In this document: positions 32,222 to 43,737 of the stretch, piece by piece | Layout of the letters: every line of letters starts with the position of its first letter | How positions within the stretch are numbered: position 1 is the stretch's first letter | Assembly (NCBI GenBank): GCA_027475525.1 | Contig: JAMWFC010000082.1 | Location: 1,116,001 to 1,180,000, forward strand | DNA from: Macrolepiota albuminosa | Lineage: Eukaryota > Basidiomycota > Agaricomycetes > Agaricales > Agaricaceae | Direction of reading: 5' to 3' | DNA: 64,000 bases | The notes under the pieces: generated by a model | The model's database searches: none | The model's input: the letters and a program-made list of their open reading frames with translations, nothing else | Told to the model about the DNA's origin: nothing | Program-made: the position numbers and the translations under genes

Positions 32222-33426
32222 TTACAGTGACATATCCAAAGAGCAACTAGGCTTGGAATCTATAATAGCCTCTACTTTAGCAAACGAGGCTCTATCAAGC
32301 CAGAACTTGATGATACTTCCCTCTATTCCAGTAGAACTCCACCTGTTGGGCATGAAATTAGCAAAAATGTCACAGGCCTTGGCATATTGCGTGATTAAAG
32401 GCCTGGTAGAAGTACCCACAAGGCCAAGAACAGAGTTTATGCTGAGGAAGATTAGTTGGCATGTGAAACAACAATGTGGAAAGAGGCCTTCAGTTGCACA
32501 GATATGAAGAGGTACCCAGAATAAAGATTTCTCAAGGCAAATTAAGGTTTTCCTATGGAAAGGTATATACGACACATACAAAATAGACTCCTACTAAGCC
32601 GGCCTAGCATGCCACCAGACCTCAAATCGAGAGCTATATGTCCACATGATAATGTAATTAACTCCATGAACCACATTCTCTCCTCTTGCTCATCTTCAGG
32701 CCAGGAGACCATATGGAATTTAGCAAATGAGGTCTGAAAAGCTTGGTCTGGAAAGGATTTGCCCAAAAAAGACGTATGTTTTGTCCTAGGAAGCCCTCTA
32801 GTAAACATAGAGGGAAGGAACAAGAAAGAATCAGTTGGCCTGTCTTGCTTATACAGAATCTTAGTGATAGAGTCTGCATACCTAATATGGGTCCTCAGAT
32901 GTGAGAGAGTGATAAGGAAGGAGAACCTCCCATTCTTGGAGGAAGAAATATCATGACAATGGAAGAGAATGATGAACTCTTGGGTGGACCTCAATAGAAA
33001 ATTGGCCAGCATAAAACTGGGCAAGTGCACAATCACCATGAACTTTGTGGAAGCAACATGGATAGGGACAGGCATGGGCTCAGTGCCCATAGAGCCTCTT
33101 GCAGAGGCAGGAGGTGGGGTTTTAGTGGGTATGGAACCTGATGATAGAGGGGGATAGGCTGAGGCTGCCTCACCTGAGTTTAGAGCCCCACACTGTGTGC
33201 ATAAAGGCATTTTCTCATAGACCAATAGGTTGCTGGACTTTAATGAGAATTCCTGGTTGCAATTCCAGGATACCAGCCCTGCAAGTGGTGTAGAGGCGAC
33301 TATATGGCACTGGCTACACCACCAAACCAAACACTACTTCAAAAAAAAACCAGCCCTGCAAGTGGTGTAGAGGCGACTATATGGCACTGGCTACACCACC
33401 AAACCAAACACTACTTCAAAAAAAAA
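32222..33426 (+). pseudogene. LINE (non-LTR retrotransposon) 3' end with A-tail
   Basis: A 5'-truncated remnant. Frames 32253-32507, 32555-32737, 32759-32956 and 32969-33157 read VKQQCGKRPSVAQI, NSMNHILSSCSSSGQETIW, LYRILVIESAYLIWVLRCE. The pattern MxHIL..C.....IW followed by LYRIL..ESAxLIWxLRCERV is one I associate with the C-terminal region of agaric non-LTR elements or related ORFs. A run of nine A closes it at 33418-33426. It is frameshifted and poor in CpG. A 77-bp duplication lies in its tail. Confidence 0.6.
33272..33425. repeat. 77-bp perfect tandem duplication 10
   Basis: Copies are 33272-33348 and 33349-33425, in the LINE tail. Confidence 0.97.
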
Positions 33427-34180
33427 GGAGTTAGGAGTCCACAACATATCTGCAATACTATAAAAAACATAATGTGCCTCCTTGTCTTGCATGACATTAT
33501 CAGCACAACTCACCCAAGCCAAATGTTATCTTTGAAATGCTACGGTGCCAATTGCCTAGTCACCACAATATGTTGAGAAGAAGACTCACTTTACAAGTCA
33601 ATCCTACATCATTTCCAACATTACATGATTGCCTTACTATTTTTGATCCCTCTCTCATATTTTTACGAAGCCCTCTGAGCCCTGGTGGCTATAGCAATTA
33701 GTTTTTACTACTCTTTACTATTGAACCTTATTTTTTTTTGTCATATCTAGAGATATGTGCACAGAGCACCACCCCTCAGTCATACTACATTATACTGGTG
33801 CAACTTAAGGATGAGCTCATTTACTTATATATCTTACCTATAATCATACTCACTCATAACTTGTAGACTAAATCTCTATTTACATCTACAGGTAATAAAT
33901 CAGTTGTATTACATTTTACTGGTGTGACTGAGGACTAAATCTCTTATTTACATCTACACAATGGAGTGACAGTGGTCAAAACTGCCAGAGGCTGGAAAAA
34001 AAATTAGGAATTTTCATGGATTTTTGTAGAATTTCCTGTGTTTTTAGGACTGAATACTGTACTAACATGTTTTTCAGTAGTTTAACATTTAAAATGTTGG
34101 TCCATTAATTTACAAGAAAACTTTTGAGCCTACCAGACAACTGATAGCTCCCCAATCCAATGGCACCATAACAATATTGA
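33427..34180. other. No gene recognised
   Basis: AT-rich sequence. CATACTACATTATACTGG and a diverged second copy (33778 and 33903 areas) hint at an internal direct repeat. No coding signal. Confidence 0.45.
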
Positions 34181-34990
34181 AAAGAAGCCACTGTGCATGC
34201 ATGTCAGGCCCAAACAGCTCTCAGAGCATTGACCACAATCCTGCTTCTGATTTCTGAAATGGAAACTGCATCAGGACCAAAATCAATGAATGATAACAGC
34301 ATTGGGAACTCACTAGTTATCATAATAGTAACTTTTGAATTGGAGTCTGGGTATTATGGTGGTATAAACAATCTTGAGCTCAGATGAAGACATTTGGTCA
34401 ATGGAGGAGGAAGATAAGTTTTCAGATGGCACTGGGCATGAATCATTCCTGGAATTTGATGAGAAGAATGTGAGGAAATTGAAAGAAAGAGAGGACCAAG
34501 CAGCAGAAGGGCTGATTTTCCAGCTGGAGATGGGGAAGTATATAAAGGAATGGAAGAAAATTGAAGCCAACTAACTAATCACTTGGTTACAATGGACTAT
34601 CAAAACATACACAATGACATGTCCTTGAAGCACATAAATAGCAGCAAAGGAGGGAGGAAGCAAAGATATTGTGTGTACTCTGAACACAAGGACATTGGAA
34701 AGAGTTCAACTGCCCAAATAGTAATAACCTGCAGGTCACATTGATGCAAGATTTCTTCAAGACCCATCCAACAATGGTTTCAGGTGATGAAAATGCTGTC
34801 ACCATAATAGATAGTGATGTCAATATGGAAGATGCAGCAGTGCTTGATGAATCTGAATAGCAAGGCTGTATACTAGCAGAACTGGTAATAGATGATTTGA
34901 ATGAGGAACTATCAGAGTATGATAGCAGAACTGAAACAGATGATGCAGAGTTAAATCCTGCATCATCAAAACCCTTCTCATCCCACAACT
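34181..34990 (+). pseudogene. Coding-like remnant, charged (unassigned)
   Basis: A 66-codon frame at 34374-34574 is strongly charged and ends LEMGKYIKEWKKIEAN. Further fragments to about 34990 include acidic and Ser-rich stretches. WKKxEANR-like segments occur in ORFs that accompany DNA transposons in agarics, as far as I recall, but that link is weak. No catalytic motif is present. Confidence 0.3.
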
Positions 34991-35125
34991 CTGAGTCTGA
35001 CTATTGACTCCTCACTGTCTCACCACTCAAACATATTTGTCACAATGTCCCTTCTCATCCCACAACTCTGAGTCTGACTATTGACTCCTCACTGTCTCAC
35101 CACTCAAACATATTTGTCACAATGT
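34972..35125. repeat. 77-bp perfect tandem duplication 11
   Basis: Copies are 34972-35048 and 35049-35125, just left of the left LTR of element E. Confidence 0.97.
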
Positions 35126-35129
35126 CTTG

Positions 35130-35302
35130 TGTAACCTTGGGTTACGCGTTAGAACTATCTGTGTGTATCACACAGTGCTAAATCAGACCGCAATATCAGA
35201 TTTGACTAGTACTTAGTGTGAAAACAAGATGTTATCTTATGTAATACTCTATGAAATGATTATAGCGTTGTAGACACTAGTAACATGGGTGACTCCATTA
35301 CA
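35130..35302 (-). repeat. 3' LTR of element E
   Basis: 173 bp, TGTAACCTTG to CCATTACA on the plus strand. It differs from the other LTR at seven sites, each a CG versus TG or CA difference. Confidence 0.93.
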
Positions 35303-35313
35303 TACCCCCCAAT
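35303..35313 (-). promoter_or_regulatory. Polypurine tract of element E
   Basis: Minus strand ATTGGGGGGTA immediately before the 3' LTR. Confidence 0.8.
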
Positions 35314-35661
35314 GAGACCGAATACTTGGTCTTAGGAAGGGAGGTGGAGTGAGATAAAGGATGCACGAGAGTGCAAACAACAGATGACTAACACACGTAT
35401 CGCGTGGCTGCAAGGCGTTAGTAGTTATCCGCAGTGTAGATGTGTCTTCTGGACACAAGAGGAAGCCGTCCTTATCAGACAAGGGCGCATGTTGCACCAG
35501 CAGTAGATGGAACGTATTTATATATATAAACAATTATAAAAAAAGACAAAAAGATTGACCCCTCCTCTGGGTCCGCTGTATCTACACACAACTCTAAGTG
35601 CATTTCAGCTGGAATGGTTCGAGTGAAATACTCAGAAGTACCTACACAACAAAATATGGGT
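35314..35661. other. 3' untranslated region of element E
   Basis: No gene seen between ORF3 and the polypurine tract. An A/T-rich run lies at about 35518-35553. Confidence 0.5.
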
Positions 35662-38617
35662 CTAAGACCCGTCTGACGATGCCCCCGCACCCGCGCCCGT
35701 CTCAGTCACCTTTGACTCCTCCTCCAGTGCGATGTTAATCGCGGGAGGAGGAGGCACCGATTCCATCCTCGGTGGAGTGATAGGCCCCTCGACTACAGGC
35801 GTGTCTACCACCATAGAATCAGTTAGTGCGACGTTAATTGCTGAAACATTGGTGGGTAGCATACCATGCGCCGCCGTGTGTGGTATGAGATTGACCCAGC
35901 TTGGGTCTACGTCAGCTGCAGGCATGTCCTGCACTGCCGGGCACTTTAGAAGGTGGACCTGGTTCGGGTCCATGCCAATGAGGTAGTAGAGGCCATTGGC
36001 CTTGGGGTTCTCGGAAAGACAACTTTTTTTGTTGTGCTTGAACATAAGACAATAATGATCGTCTTCGGTCATCTCCCGCCATCCATCCCACTGTGGGATT
36101 GTGGGAGGGGTGCCGTATTTGTCCAAGCACTCCATGCGCTTGTTGTCAATTTGTCGAAAGATGTCCATAGACATCGTGGGTGCGTGGAACTGCTGTTCCA
36201 GGAAGACCACGCCGTAGGTATATGCATGGTCCACCCAGTCAGCAGGTATCCGATTGTGTAGTAAGATGCGTAGTGCATTGTCATCCGAGAAGTTCCGTGC
36301 AAAGTCATTGGGGATGTGCATGGGGTGAAGTTCCAGCTGGGGCCCTCTCTGGGGCTCGAACAGCTGGTCAGGGAACATATCATTGTAAAAGGCAATAGCC
36401 TCACGGTACAAACCCAGGCAGGCCATGACAAGGGTCATGCGCCACACAATCACAGGCTTGGCTGCGCTGTTAGCGCAAAGAGCTCGACACAAGGCGAACC
36501 TGAAGAGGGTTCGCCAGTGCATGTGGTAGGCATGATCCACCGCAATGCCTTGGTAAGTATTTTCCAAACCAGGACGACCAAAGATCAGCACGTACTGCGC
36601 AAGCTGATCCAGGTCAAACGGTGTGGCAGGGTCTTGAGCATGCATTACACGCAGCACGGTCGAGCCGTCTTCTTTCGTGCGCAGATAGCGCCCCGGAATG
36701 TGTCAGTGCTCAACGAGCGCCAGGTCATCAGCCCCCTGGATTGGGCTGATGAGGTTCTGATATCGCGGGTCCTTCATCAGGAGCATCATTGTTCAGTCAT
36801 GTAGCGACTCATTGGTTCGCTGAGCAAACATCTGAAGCTCCATGATGAGGAGATAGGTGGCAATTTGTTTATGACGGGGAGCGTGCTCATTCGAAAAGTA
36901 CTTGTAAAGCTGGTCCAGCTCTAATGGAGTGCGGGGGAGGCCATGAGGAGAATACTTGTAAATGAAGGGGAATACTTGTAGATAATGCTGGCAGGAATGC
37001 CAGCACGGTGCCCAGAAGAAAACTCATACACCGCTGCCCGATTGGCCTCGGCTCCCAACAGCACAGTATTTGAATGATACGAATAATATGTGCAGTGGCT
37101 GAGTGCTCCTCTGAAGCACAAGTTTGTGCGCTCGATATCGAGCGGTCCCCACACCTTCACCCCCAATCCATTGGGGATTCTCCCTGAGAACTCATCTTCG
37201 GCCCTCTGTTTGAGGGCATGCAGCTCCTTGGCACAGATCACCTTCTTTTTTGCAATGCGCTTATTGCACGATACTCTCTGGAATTGGTCTGCTGCCGATT
37301 CCCCTTACTCTGCCTCCTCCTCATGCTCCAAGCTCGACTCTCCATAGTCGCTCTCGTCGGATAAGGAGGCCATGGGTGCTTTGCCTTTTCCAGGCATGGG
37401 ACGATTTCTTGAGGTCACCACCAGACCGTCATATTGCTCCGGGGAGCGAGGGTCGGTGGTCAGGATGACCACGGGAAAGTGTGCCTGCAGAGCGGGCATG
37501 GTGACGGGCAACAAAAACAACATAGATACCTTCCTGGCCTGTGCGGGAATGCCTGCCGGGAACTCTATCACCTCCAGCTTGGAGGCATCAAGAGGAGGCT
37601 TATGGCCTTGACGTTGGCGTGCAGACCCCAACTTGGCCGGGGCGGAAGGTTTGAGTGGTGGCTGAGCCACTGGAGGGGCAGGTGCATTTTGTGCCAGAGT
37701 TCTCCCTCCAGGCTCAGCGCAAGGGACAACAGTAACGGGTGCTCTTGGCGCCACAGCGACAGTTTTGGGCACCCTAGATGGGGCCTGAGACGATGCAGTT
37801 TCCCGCTGACCCAAGGACAGACCTGCCAAGGGTTCACTGACCGCAGCCAGCGACTCTGACGAGGCCTGAGGACCCAGATCAGGTAACTGCGACGATGAAG
37901 CAATGGGCTGAGCAGGCTGCTCACAGCATGCAAATTGCGCATCCGACGGCATCCTTGCCCGTGGAGGTTCGACCGGTCGACTGGGCTGATACTTAGCTCT
38001 CTTGACCTCGGCAGTTGGTTTCTCAAATGTTGAAACTTTGCACTTAGACGTGCATTCAATCTGTTCTAGCGCTGCAACGTGCTGCCTCTTCATCAGCTCA
38101 ATCTGGTTGAGCAATCCCTCATCACCATCATGGCCAGACTGTCCTGCAGGAAGGACGCAGTTGCAGGGACTGGCTGTCCTGCTGCTTCCAATCTGTCTAG
38201 CAGCACGTCTGGCACTGCTAATCTCTGTGCTTGTGGCACAGGCTCCTCATACAACTCTGCCATGGGCCGATGAGCCCATGGCACTGACGGCGGCCCCGTC
38301 ATCACACCTGCATACGTTGGATACAACACAGACGAGTGTGAGGACGGTTCCTGATAATAACGCTCCCGATGCCCATAGCGCCCTTCGTCATCGACCTCCA
38401 TCTCTTGCAAGTGGAGGGGTGTTTGATATGGTAGCGGCTCCTTGCGGCCCAGATAGGCCACACCCACTGACTGCAACTGACTTGCCGCTGGATATGGCAG
38501 CTGCCTCTGGTACTGGGAAGATATTTGTATATTCGGGGGTCTCCCCCCTCTACTAGAGCCCTGCCAGCTCTGATCACTCTTTTGCGGCCCCCAATAGGCC
38601 ATTTTAAAGCGACACAT
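35662..38617 (-). pseudogene. ORF3 of element E (reference copy)
   Basis: About 2.95 kb. Possible starts are 38617 (MCRFK) or the better-aligned 38602 (MAYWGPQKSDQSWQ). Pieces: 38617-38093, Pro/Gln/Tyr-rich; 38114-37305, a possible coil LLNQIELMKRQHVAALEQ followed by a long Pro/Ala/Ser linker, then LVVTSRNRPMPGKGKAP and an acidic patch; 37241-36921 with SGRIPNGLGVKVWG and GHRAGIPASIIYKY; 36657-35662, 331 codons uninterrupted with FDLDQLAQYVLIFGRPGLEN, HWRTLFRFALC, LGLYREAIAFYND, DWVDHAYTYGVVFLE, IPQWDGWREMT and an acidic, Pro-rich C-terminus. The three frame changes are small. The enzyme class is unknown. The His, Asp and Trp residues in the blocks are the ones kept in all copies. Confidence 0.78.
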
Positions 38618-38635
38618 AGACTACGTGTATTGGGA

Positions 38636-38660
38636 CTGAGGAAAGAAAGAAAAAAAAACA
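38636..38660 (-). promoter_or_regulatory. Pyrimidine tract and CAG before ORF3 of E
   Basis: On the minus strand a run of T with TTCTTTCTTTCCTCAG lies about 34 bases before the MAYW start. It has the form of a 3' splice acceptor and sits where a spliced ORF3 message would need one. Confidence 0.4.
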
Positions 38661-38830
38661 ATCTCCCAACTCCGCCAGTGGTGTAAATAACCACAAACAC
38701 ATGCCACCTGGCCCCTCATCAGCGATCATAGTCATGTAAACAGTCACAATCACAGACACAATTAGTAGCCACCTGGTTAGTTACCAGCTATCAAAGTGGA
38801 CTTTGTCCACATTCCACCACCACATGCACG

Positions 38831-40518
38831 TTACGCGCGTTTTGCTAGCTGTTGAGGGTGTTTCACGCCCTGCAACTCTAGATACCTGTTCATCACTGCA
38901 AGGTCTTTGCAGTTCACTAGCAGTTCCCAGGTAGTATCACCTAAGCTCCACCTTACCTCGAATTCGAGGCTTCCTTTTGTCCACCGATGACCTATGAGGT
39001 CATCTACAAACCACTCCTGGTCATTGCCAGTTCCAAAGTCATATGGCTCTGGAGTTGTGCGATTAGGGAAGAGCGCATCACTACTGGCCATATACAGTCG
39101 CAATAGCAACACATGAAACTTGGGAACTATCCTGCACGCATGCAGCGCATGGGGTAGTTCCAGCATGTAGTTAGACGTGCTCAGCTCCACTTCAAGGACC
39201 TTATATGGTCCAATCCACTTCGGACACAACTTACTTGCTCTGCCTTTTGGCAGGTTCAAGTTCTTTGTAGAAAGGTACACTAGGTTCCCTTTCTCGATGT
39301 CTGGCTCATCACGTCTGCGATTATTCGCATGTTTGGTCTGCCATACACACAATTCTATAATCACATCATGGGCCTCTGCCAAGTTTGCTAGCACGTTGCA
39401 CGCAAACTGCTTTACTCCCACATGAATAGCTTTGTCCGTACGAAGTTCACAAATCATGGATGGCATGTAGCCATTGTTGAGTTCAAAGGGTGAGTACCCT
39501 GTGGTTTCTGATATGCTCACATTTATCACAAATTCCACGAGTGGACATCTATCCACCCAGTCCTTCTGATCAGGATGTACAAATGCTTGCAATCTTTGCA
39601 CAATATTTCTATTCACACGTTCAGTTTGACCATCCGTTTGCGGATGAAACAATGTCGACATGAGCAACTTTGCTCTTAGCAGTTTTGTGCAGCTCCTTCC
39701 ACCACTTGGAAGTGAATTTAGCATCTCTATCGCTTACGATCGAGCTTGGCAATCCATGGAGGTGCACTATCTCCTTGAGATAGATCCATGACAAATCCGA
39801 TGCTGTCATGGTGGTTCTCACCGGAATGAGATGGACCATACTGGTCATTCTGCAGATCACTACCCAAAGGTAGTTACAACCCTTTGATTCAGGGAATGGA
39901 CCTATAAAGTCCATCCTGATCGAATCCCAGGGTTTAACTGGTATGGGTAGTGAATGAAGCTTTCCCGGTGGCTTCAAAGTCGATACTTTTGACTGCTGAC
40001 ATAGCTCGCATGTTGAGCAAAATTGGCTTGTCTCCTTGGCCATTTGCAGCCACCAATACCAGCATTGCACATAGTCCAGCGTTTTCTGAGTTCTGAAGTG
40101 GCCCACCACTCTATGGGCCTGGTCCAGGATAGTCATAATCAACGACCTCTCCTGGGCGTTTTCTGAGTTCTGAAGTGGCCCACCACTCTATGGGCCTGGT
40201 CCAGGATAGTCATAATCAACGACCTCTCCTGGGAATGCAGATGACTTTGGACCCCGTGGGTCTGATAACGTAGACAAGCTGCTGCTCCACCTTGAAGCTC
40301 GGGTGCGCCTGGATATTGTTCAGAATTTCTACAAAGAGATTATCATCTTTGTATCCATGCTGGATACGTGTGTGGAATTGCGCATTGCCTAAGTCGGCCG
40401 GTGCAGGAATATGGTCCTGTAACTCCAGTGCTTGCTGGAGCGTCATATCAGTACCTCTCGTAGGCACCTCTTGCCTCATCTCTTCATGTGGCTGAGGGGC
40501 CTCATGTTCCAACAGCAC
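38831..40518 (-). pseudogene. Integrase and chromodomain of element E
   Basis: Frames 40518-40216, 40142-39621 and 39724-38831. Zinc-binding part: HRVVGHFRTQKTLDY with CSTCELCQQSK. Core: Asp in IRMDFIGPFPESKG, Asp in SSIVSDRDAKF, Glu in DGQTERVNRN. One extra A in an AAAA run near 39690 shifts the frame between the second Asp and the Glu. The C-terminus has LPKGRASKLCPKWIGPYKV and a well-kept chromodomain-like module (EWFVDDLIGHRW, LEFEVRWSLGDTTWEL). The first break, near 40150, is the 77-bp duplication. Apart from that the integrase would be complete. Confidence 0.88.
40079..40232. repeat. 77-bp perfect tandem duplication 12
   Basis: Copies are 40079-40155 and 40156-40232. It breaks E integrase near its zinc-binding N-terminus. 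Confidence 0.97.
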
Positions 40519-42423
40519 CTGGGCTTTGATATCGCGAGTTTCTCACTGTTTGTGCAGTCGCTTACTGCGACATGTTTCCTGCACTTGCATGGCGTGTAGC
40601 TCAACCCTATGTTCCTTGATTTTGTGGAACCAATGCAGGGGCAAATCTTTGCCCTCGGGGTCAATACGTTTGTCTGCCTGGACATAGTCATGCATGTCAT
40701 GGACGTCATCTCGAGTATCACTCTCGAAATATTGAGACAGGCAATCCGTGACTTTGTTCAATTCACCTTTTACATAGGTGATGTTGAACTGATACCGTGA
40801 CATGTAGTCGATCCAGCAACGTTGTTGTGGAGATAGGTGCACCTGAGTCTTGAAAAACTCTAGTGCTTTGTGATCCGTAATGATATGGATCTTGTATCCC
40901 ATCAGTTTATCCTCCCATTTTAGGAGGGCTTCCAGGATAGCGAGTGTTTCTAACTCGTGTACAGCATAATTCTGCTGGGCAGCAGTGAATTTACGGGACA
41001 TAAATCCCGCTGGTCGGCAAGTCTGCCATGTCTTGCCTTTGCCAAACATGGCCCCAACCCCAGTCTTTGATGCATCGCATATGAGCCAGATGGGCTCGTC
41101 AATACGTGGATCAATTGGCCGGATGACTGGCGTCTTCGCACATATGCACTTAATCATCTCAAAGCACCGCTGATGCAGCGGTCTCCAGTGAAAAGGGGAC
41201 CCATTTTGGGTCATGGCCATTAGTGGTCCTGTATAGGCCGTGATGTCTGGCAAGAAGTTGCCAATATAGTTTACAAGTCCAACAAACCATTGGATATCAT
41301 TATATGTGCATGGAGTACGCCACTCTCGAATTCGATCGAGCTTATCCGTGTCCGGATGAATACCCTTCTCGTCAATGACATGACCGAGACAGTCAATACT
41401 ATTTGCGTACAACTTGCACTTCTTCCATTTGAGATAGAGGCTGGCCTTCCGTAGTTGTTCAAATACGACTCGTAGGTGCTGCTCATGCTCCTCAATGGAG
41501 TCAGAAAATATGAATATATCGTCTAAATAGACGTGCATAAACTTCCCGATTACATCTTGGAAGATTGAGGTCATTAACCTCTGAAATGTCGCTGGTGCAT
41601 TACAATCACCAATCTGCATGATGTTACTCACAAACGTCCCCATCAGGGACAAGAACAGCGTCTTTGGTATATCCTCTTTGCATATGCAAACCTGTTCATA
41701 TGCGTCTGTGAGGTCAATTTTCGACCTATACTTTGCTGTCGCAACATCTTCTTGTATTACTTCCTGATCTGGAAGAGGCGTCACATCCTTGACTGTATTA
41801 TCATTGCGCTGTCGCGATGCAGTTCTTAACATCCCATCCTTTTTGGGAATACAAAGTAATGGTGCAGCTTGCACCGCTGGTCATGGTTCCCACCACTTTG
41901 CATTTATGTATCTATTTGTCTTTTCACAAAGTTGATCCTGTAGTGCTCGCGGACAGCGAGGCAGATGATACTTATACTGCTTAGTATTGTCAATGAGGTT
42001 AATCTCATGGTTAACCTCCTGCCACAGAGGAAGCTCTTCCTTCCTTCCATTGACAATATCTGCAAACTCTTGTTGCCATTGCTGGTGCAGTCGAGGAATA
42101 TCTTCCTCTGTAAGGCTCACAGCCTTACCTTTCCCTTTTACTACGCATGCTACATGCAGCTGAACCTTTGGTTCAAATCGCTCCTGCAAGGCACGTACGT
42201 GCTCTTCTGTGAGATCTCCTGGGTTCAACCTTATGACGGGTTGTCTATCCACCACTCTCGTCATACTTGACGATGACTGCACACTTCTCGCTTTTAACAA
42301 GAGCCCATCCAGTACAATATCCACTGTTTTGGATATCTCGTCCTCTCGTGCATGATGGTATGCTTCCTCCATCTGGGTCGCCTGCACCCTTCCCATAGTC
42401 TGTGTCACCATTGACGCCACCAA
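40519..42423 (-). pseudogene. Reverse transcriptase and RNase H of element E
   Basis: Pre-RT and RT start at 42423-41881, main frame 41874-40543 (443 codons). A single TGA at 41878-41880 (Arg in B) separates them, and another TGA near 40540 separates RNase H from integrase. RT shows QAAPLLCIPKKDGM, SKIDLTDAYEQV and the intact VYLDDIFIFSD. RNase H keeps LICDASKTGVGAMFG, HELETLAILEAL and IITDHKALEFF, so Asp, Glu and Asp are all present. Both stops fit CGA to TGA. This is the most nearly functional pol in the window. Confidence 0.9.
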
Positions 42424-42771
42424 TTTGTTCTACTCCCGTGGCATACGTGGGTCATACGCCCATTGCACTCCTGGCCAAGGCACTGGTCGATCCATTAGCG
42501 ACCTAGTGCTACCCACAGTTCCCATTGTACTGTATACCTCATCCTTGACGAGATCCTCAACCTTCACTCAAGAGCTAGTCGGCTGGCATTGCAGCAACTC
42601 CATCACATGTTTACTACGCTCATTCTTGCACTGTACAGCCTGCTTAGGCTCATCCGGGTGCTTCCCCTTCTTCAGAGTTCCTTGTATAGCCGGCGAGTCT
42701 GCCAGCAGGCTTTTTGGTGGGACCTGTTTGTCCTCCACCTCCTGTACAGTCGCTCTCCTGCAACCATCTAG

Positions 42772-43737
42772 TCAGTTGCATTCATCACGCTGCTTTTCAG
42801 TTGCGCGATAGCACCTCAAACGACCATCTGTGTTGCTTAACACAACTTTCTCTGCCTTCACAGGCGTACCATTCACAATGACCATGTCGTTCACAAAATC
42901 CAGCGACACCTTGTTCTTACACATGAACGGTGTACCAATGATCATATCATAGGAATCAAAATTTGCAATATCCACATATTCTTTTGTCGATGTCCCTGAC
43001 GTCTTTATTCTCACTTCCACGCCAAACTGCACCATGGCACGACTCCCTACAGTCCTCAGCTGGAGCATCAGCAGCTCCTCCAGTTCATGAATGCAAATTG
43101 CGTTGATGTGAGCAAACTGGGGCGTAATGCCCATAGTGGTACTCCCAGAGTCCCACAACGTCCATGCCGGATGTCCATTGACATCAACATATGTGACCAG
43201 GCACTCCTTCTCCTTGGGAGTATAGCGTGGCCTCTGCAACTTATTAGTTGTCTTCTGCAGGGTTATGCATCTCATTCGGATGCGCTGATCTCCACGGCAC
43301 TCAGTCAGTGCAAACAGGTATTCTTCCTTGTCATCACAAGCATAATAGTCACTGTTGTAGACGTCCACTGCGATGTATTTGTCACCATCAATCTGGACGC
43401 TCTTGGCGTCATCCACTTCTGACCCGTCAGCCTCTACTTGCGGCTCCTCCTCCATTTTGTCAACAATCTCATTGTCCTCATTGTCACTGACAACATTGCT
43501 CAGTGCTGCAGCCATATGGGCCGCTCGGATGTGTGCCTTAGGAGGGGCAAGACACTCCTTAGCGAAATGCCTGCTCCTGCCACAATTGTAGCACGCTGAG
43601 GGATTCCTGGCAGGCCTTCTCTGGGCCGCTCCTGTAACCCCAGTGGTTTTGCCCGCCATACGCGCTGCAGGCGCCACCACTCCTCTCGGTGCTACTTGAT
43701 TCTGACCCAAAAAGGGTCGACTATCCTTTGCTGGCAA
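42772..43737 (-). pseudogene. Nucleocapsid zinc knuckle and protease of element E
   Basis: One open frame of 321 codons. It begins in a basic region, then CYNCGRSRHFAKEC (CCHC knuckle) and an acidic linker with AVDVYNSDYYACDD, the tyrosine motif shared with A and B. It then has the retropepsin-like domain: AWTLWDSGSTTMGITPQF with the DSG triplet, and YDMIIGTPFMCKNKVS. The frame is complete for these two modules. It ends TEKQRDECN, at the same place where B and A frames stop, so a stop or shift before RT may be a normal feature of the family. Confidence 0.88.

Noticed and set aside
32542..33330. 262-codon minus-strand frame as a gene
   Set aside because: The plus strand carries recognisable LINE C-terminal motifs through the same bases; the minus frame has none.
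20855..38617. Calling ORF3 an envelope gene
   Set aside because: No signal peptide, no hydrophobic span and no obvious glycoprotein-like Cys pattern in the readable parts of the three copies. Position alone is not enough.
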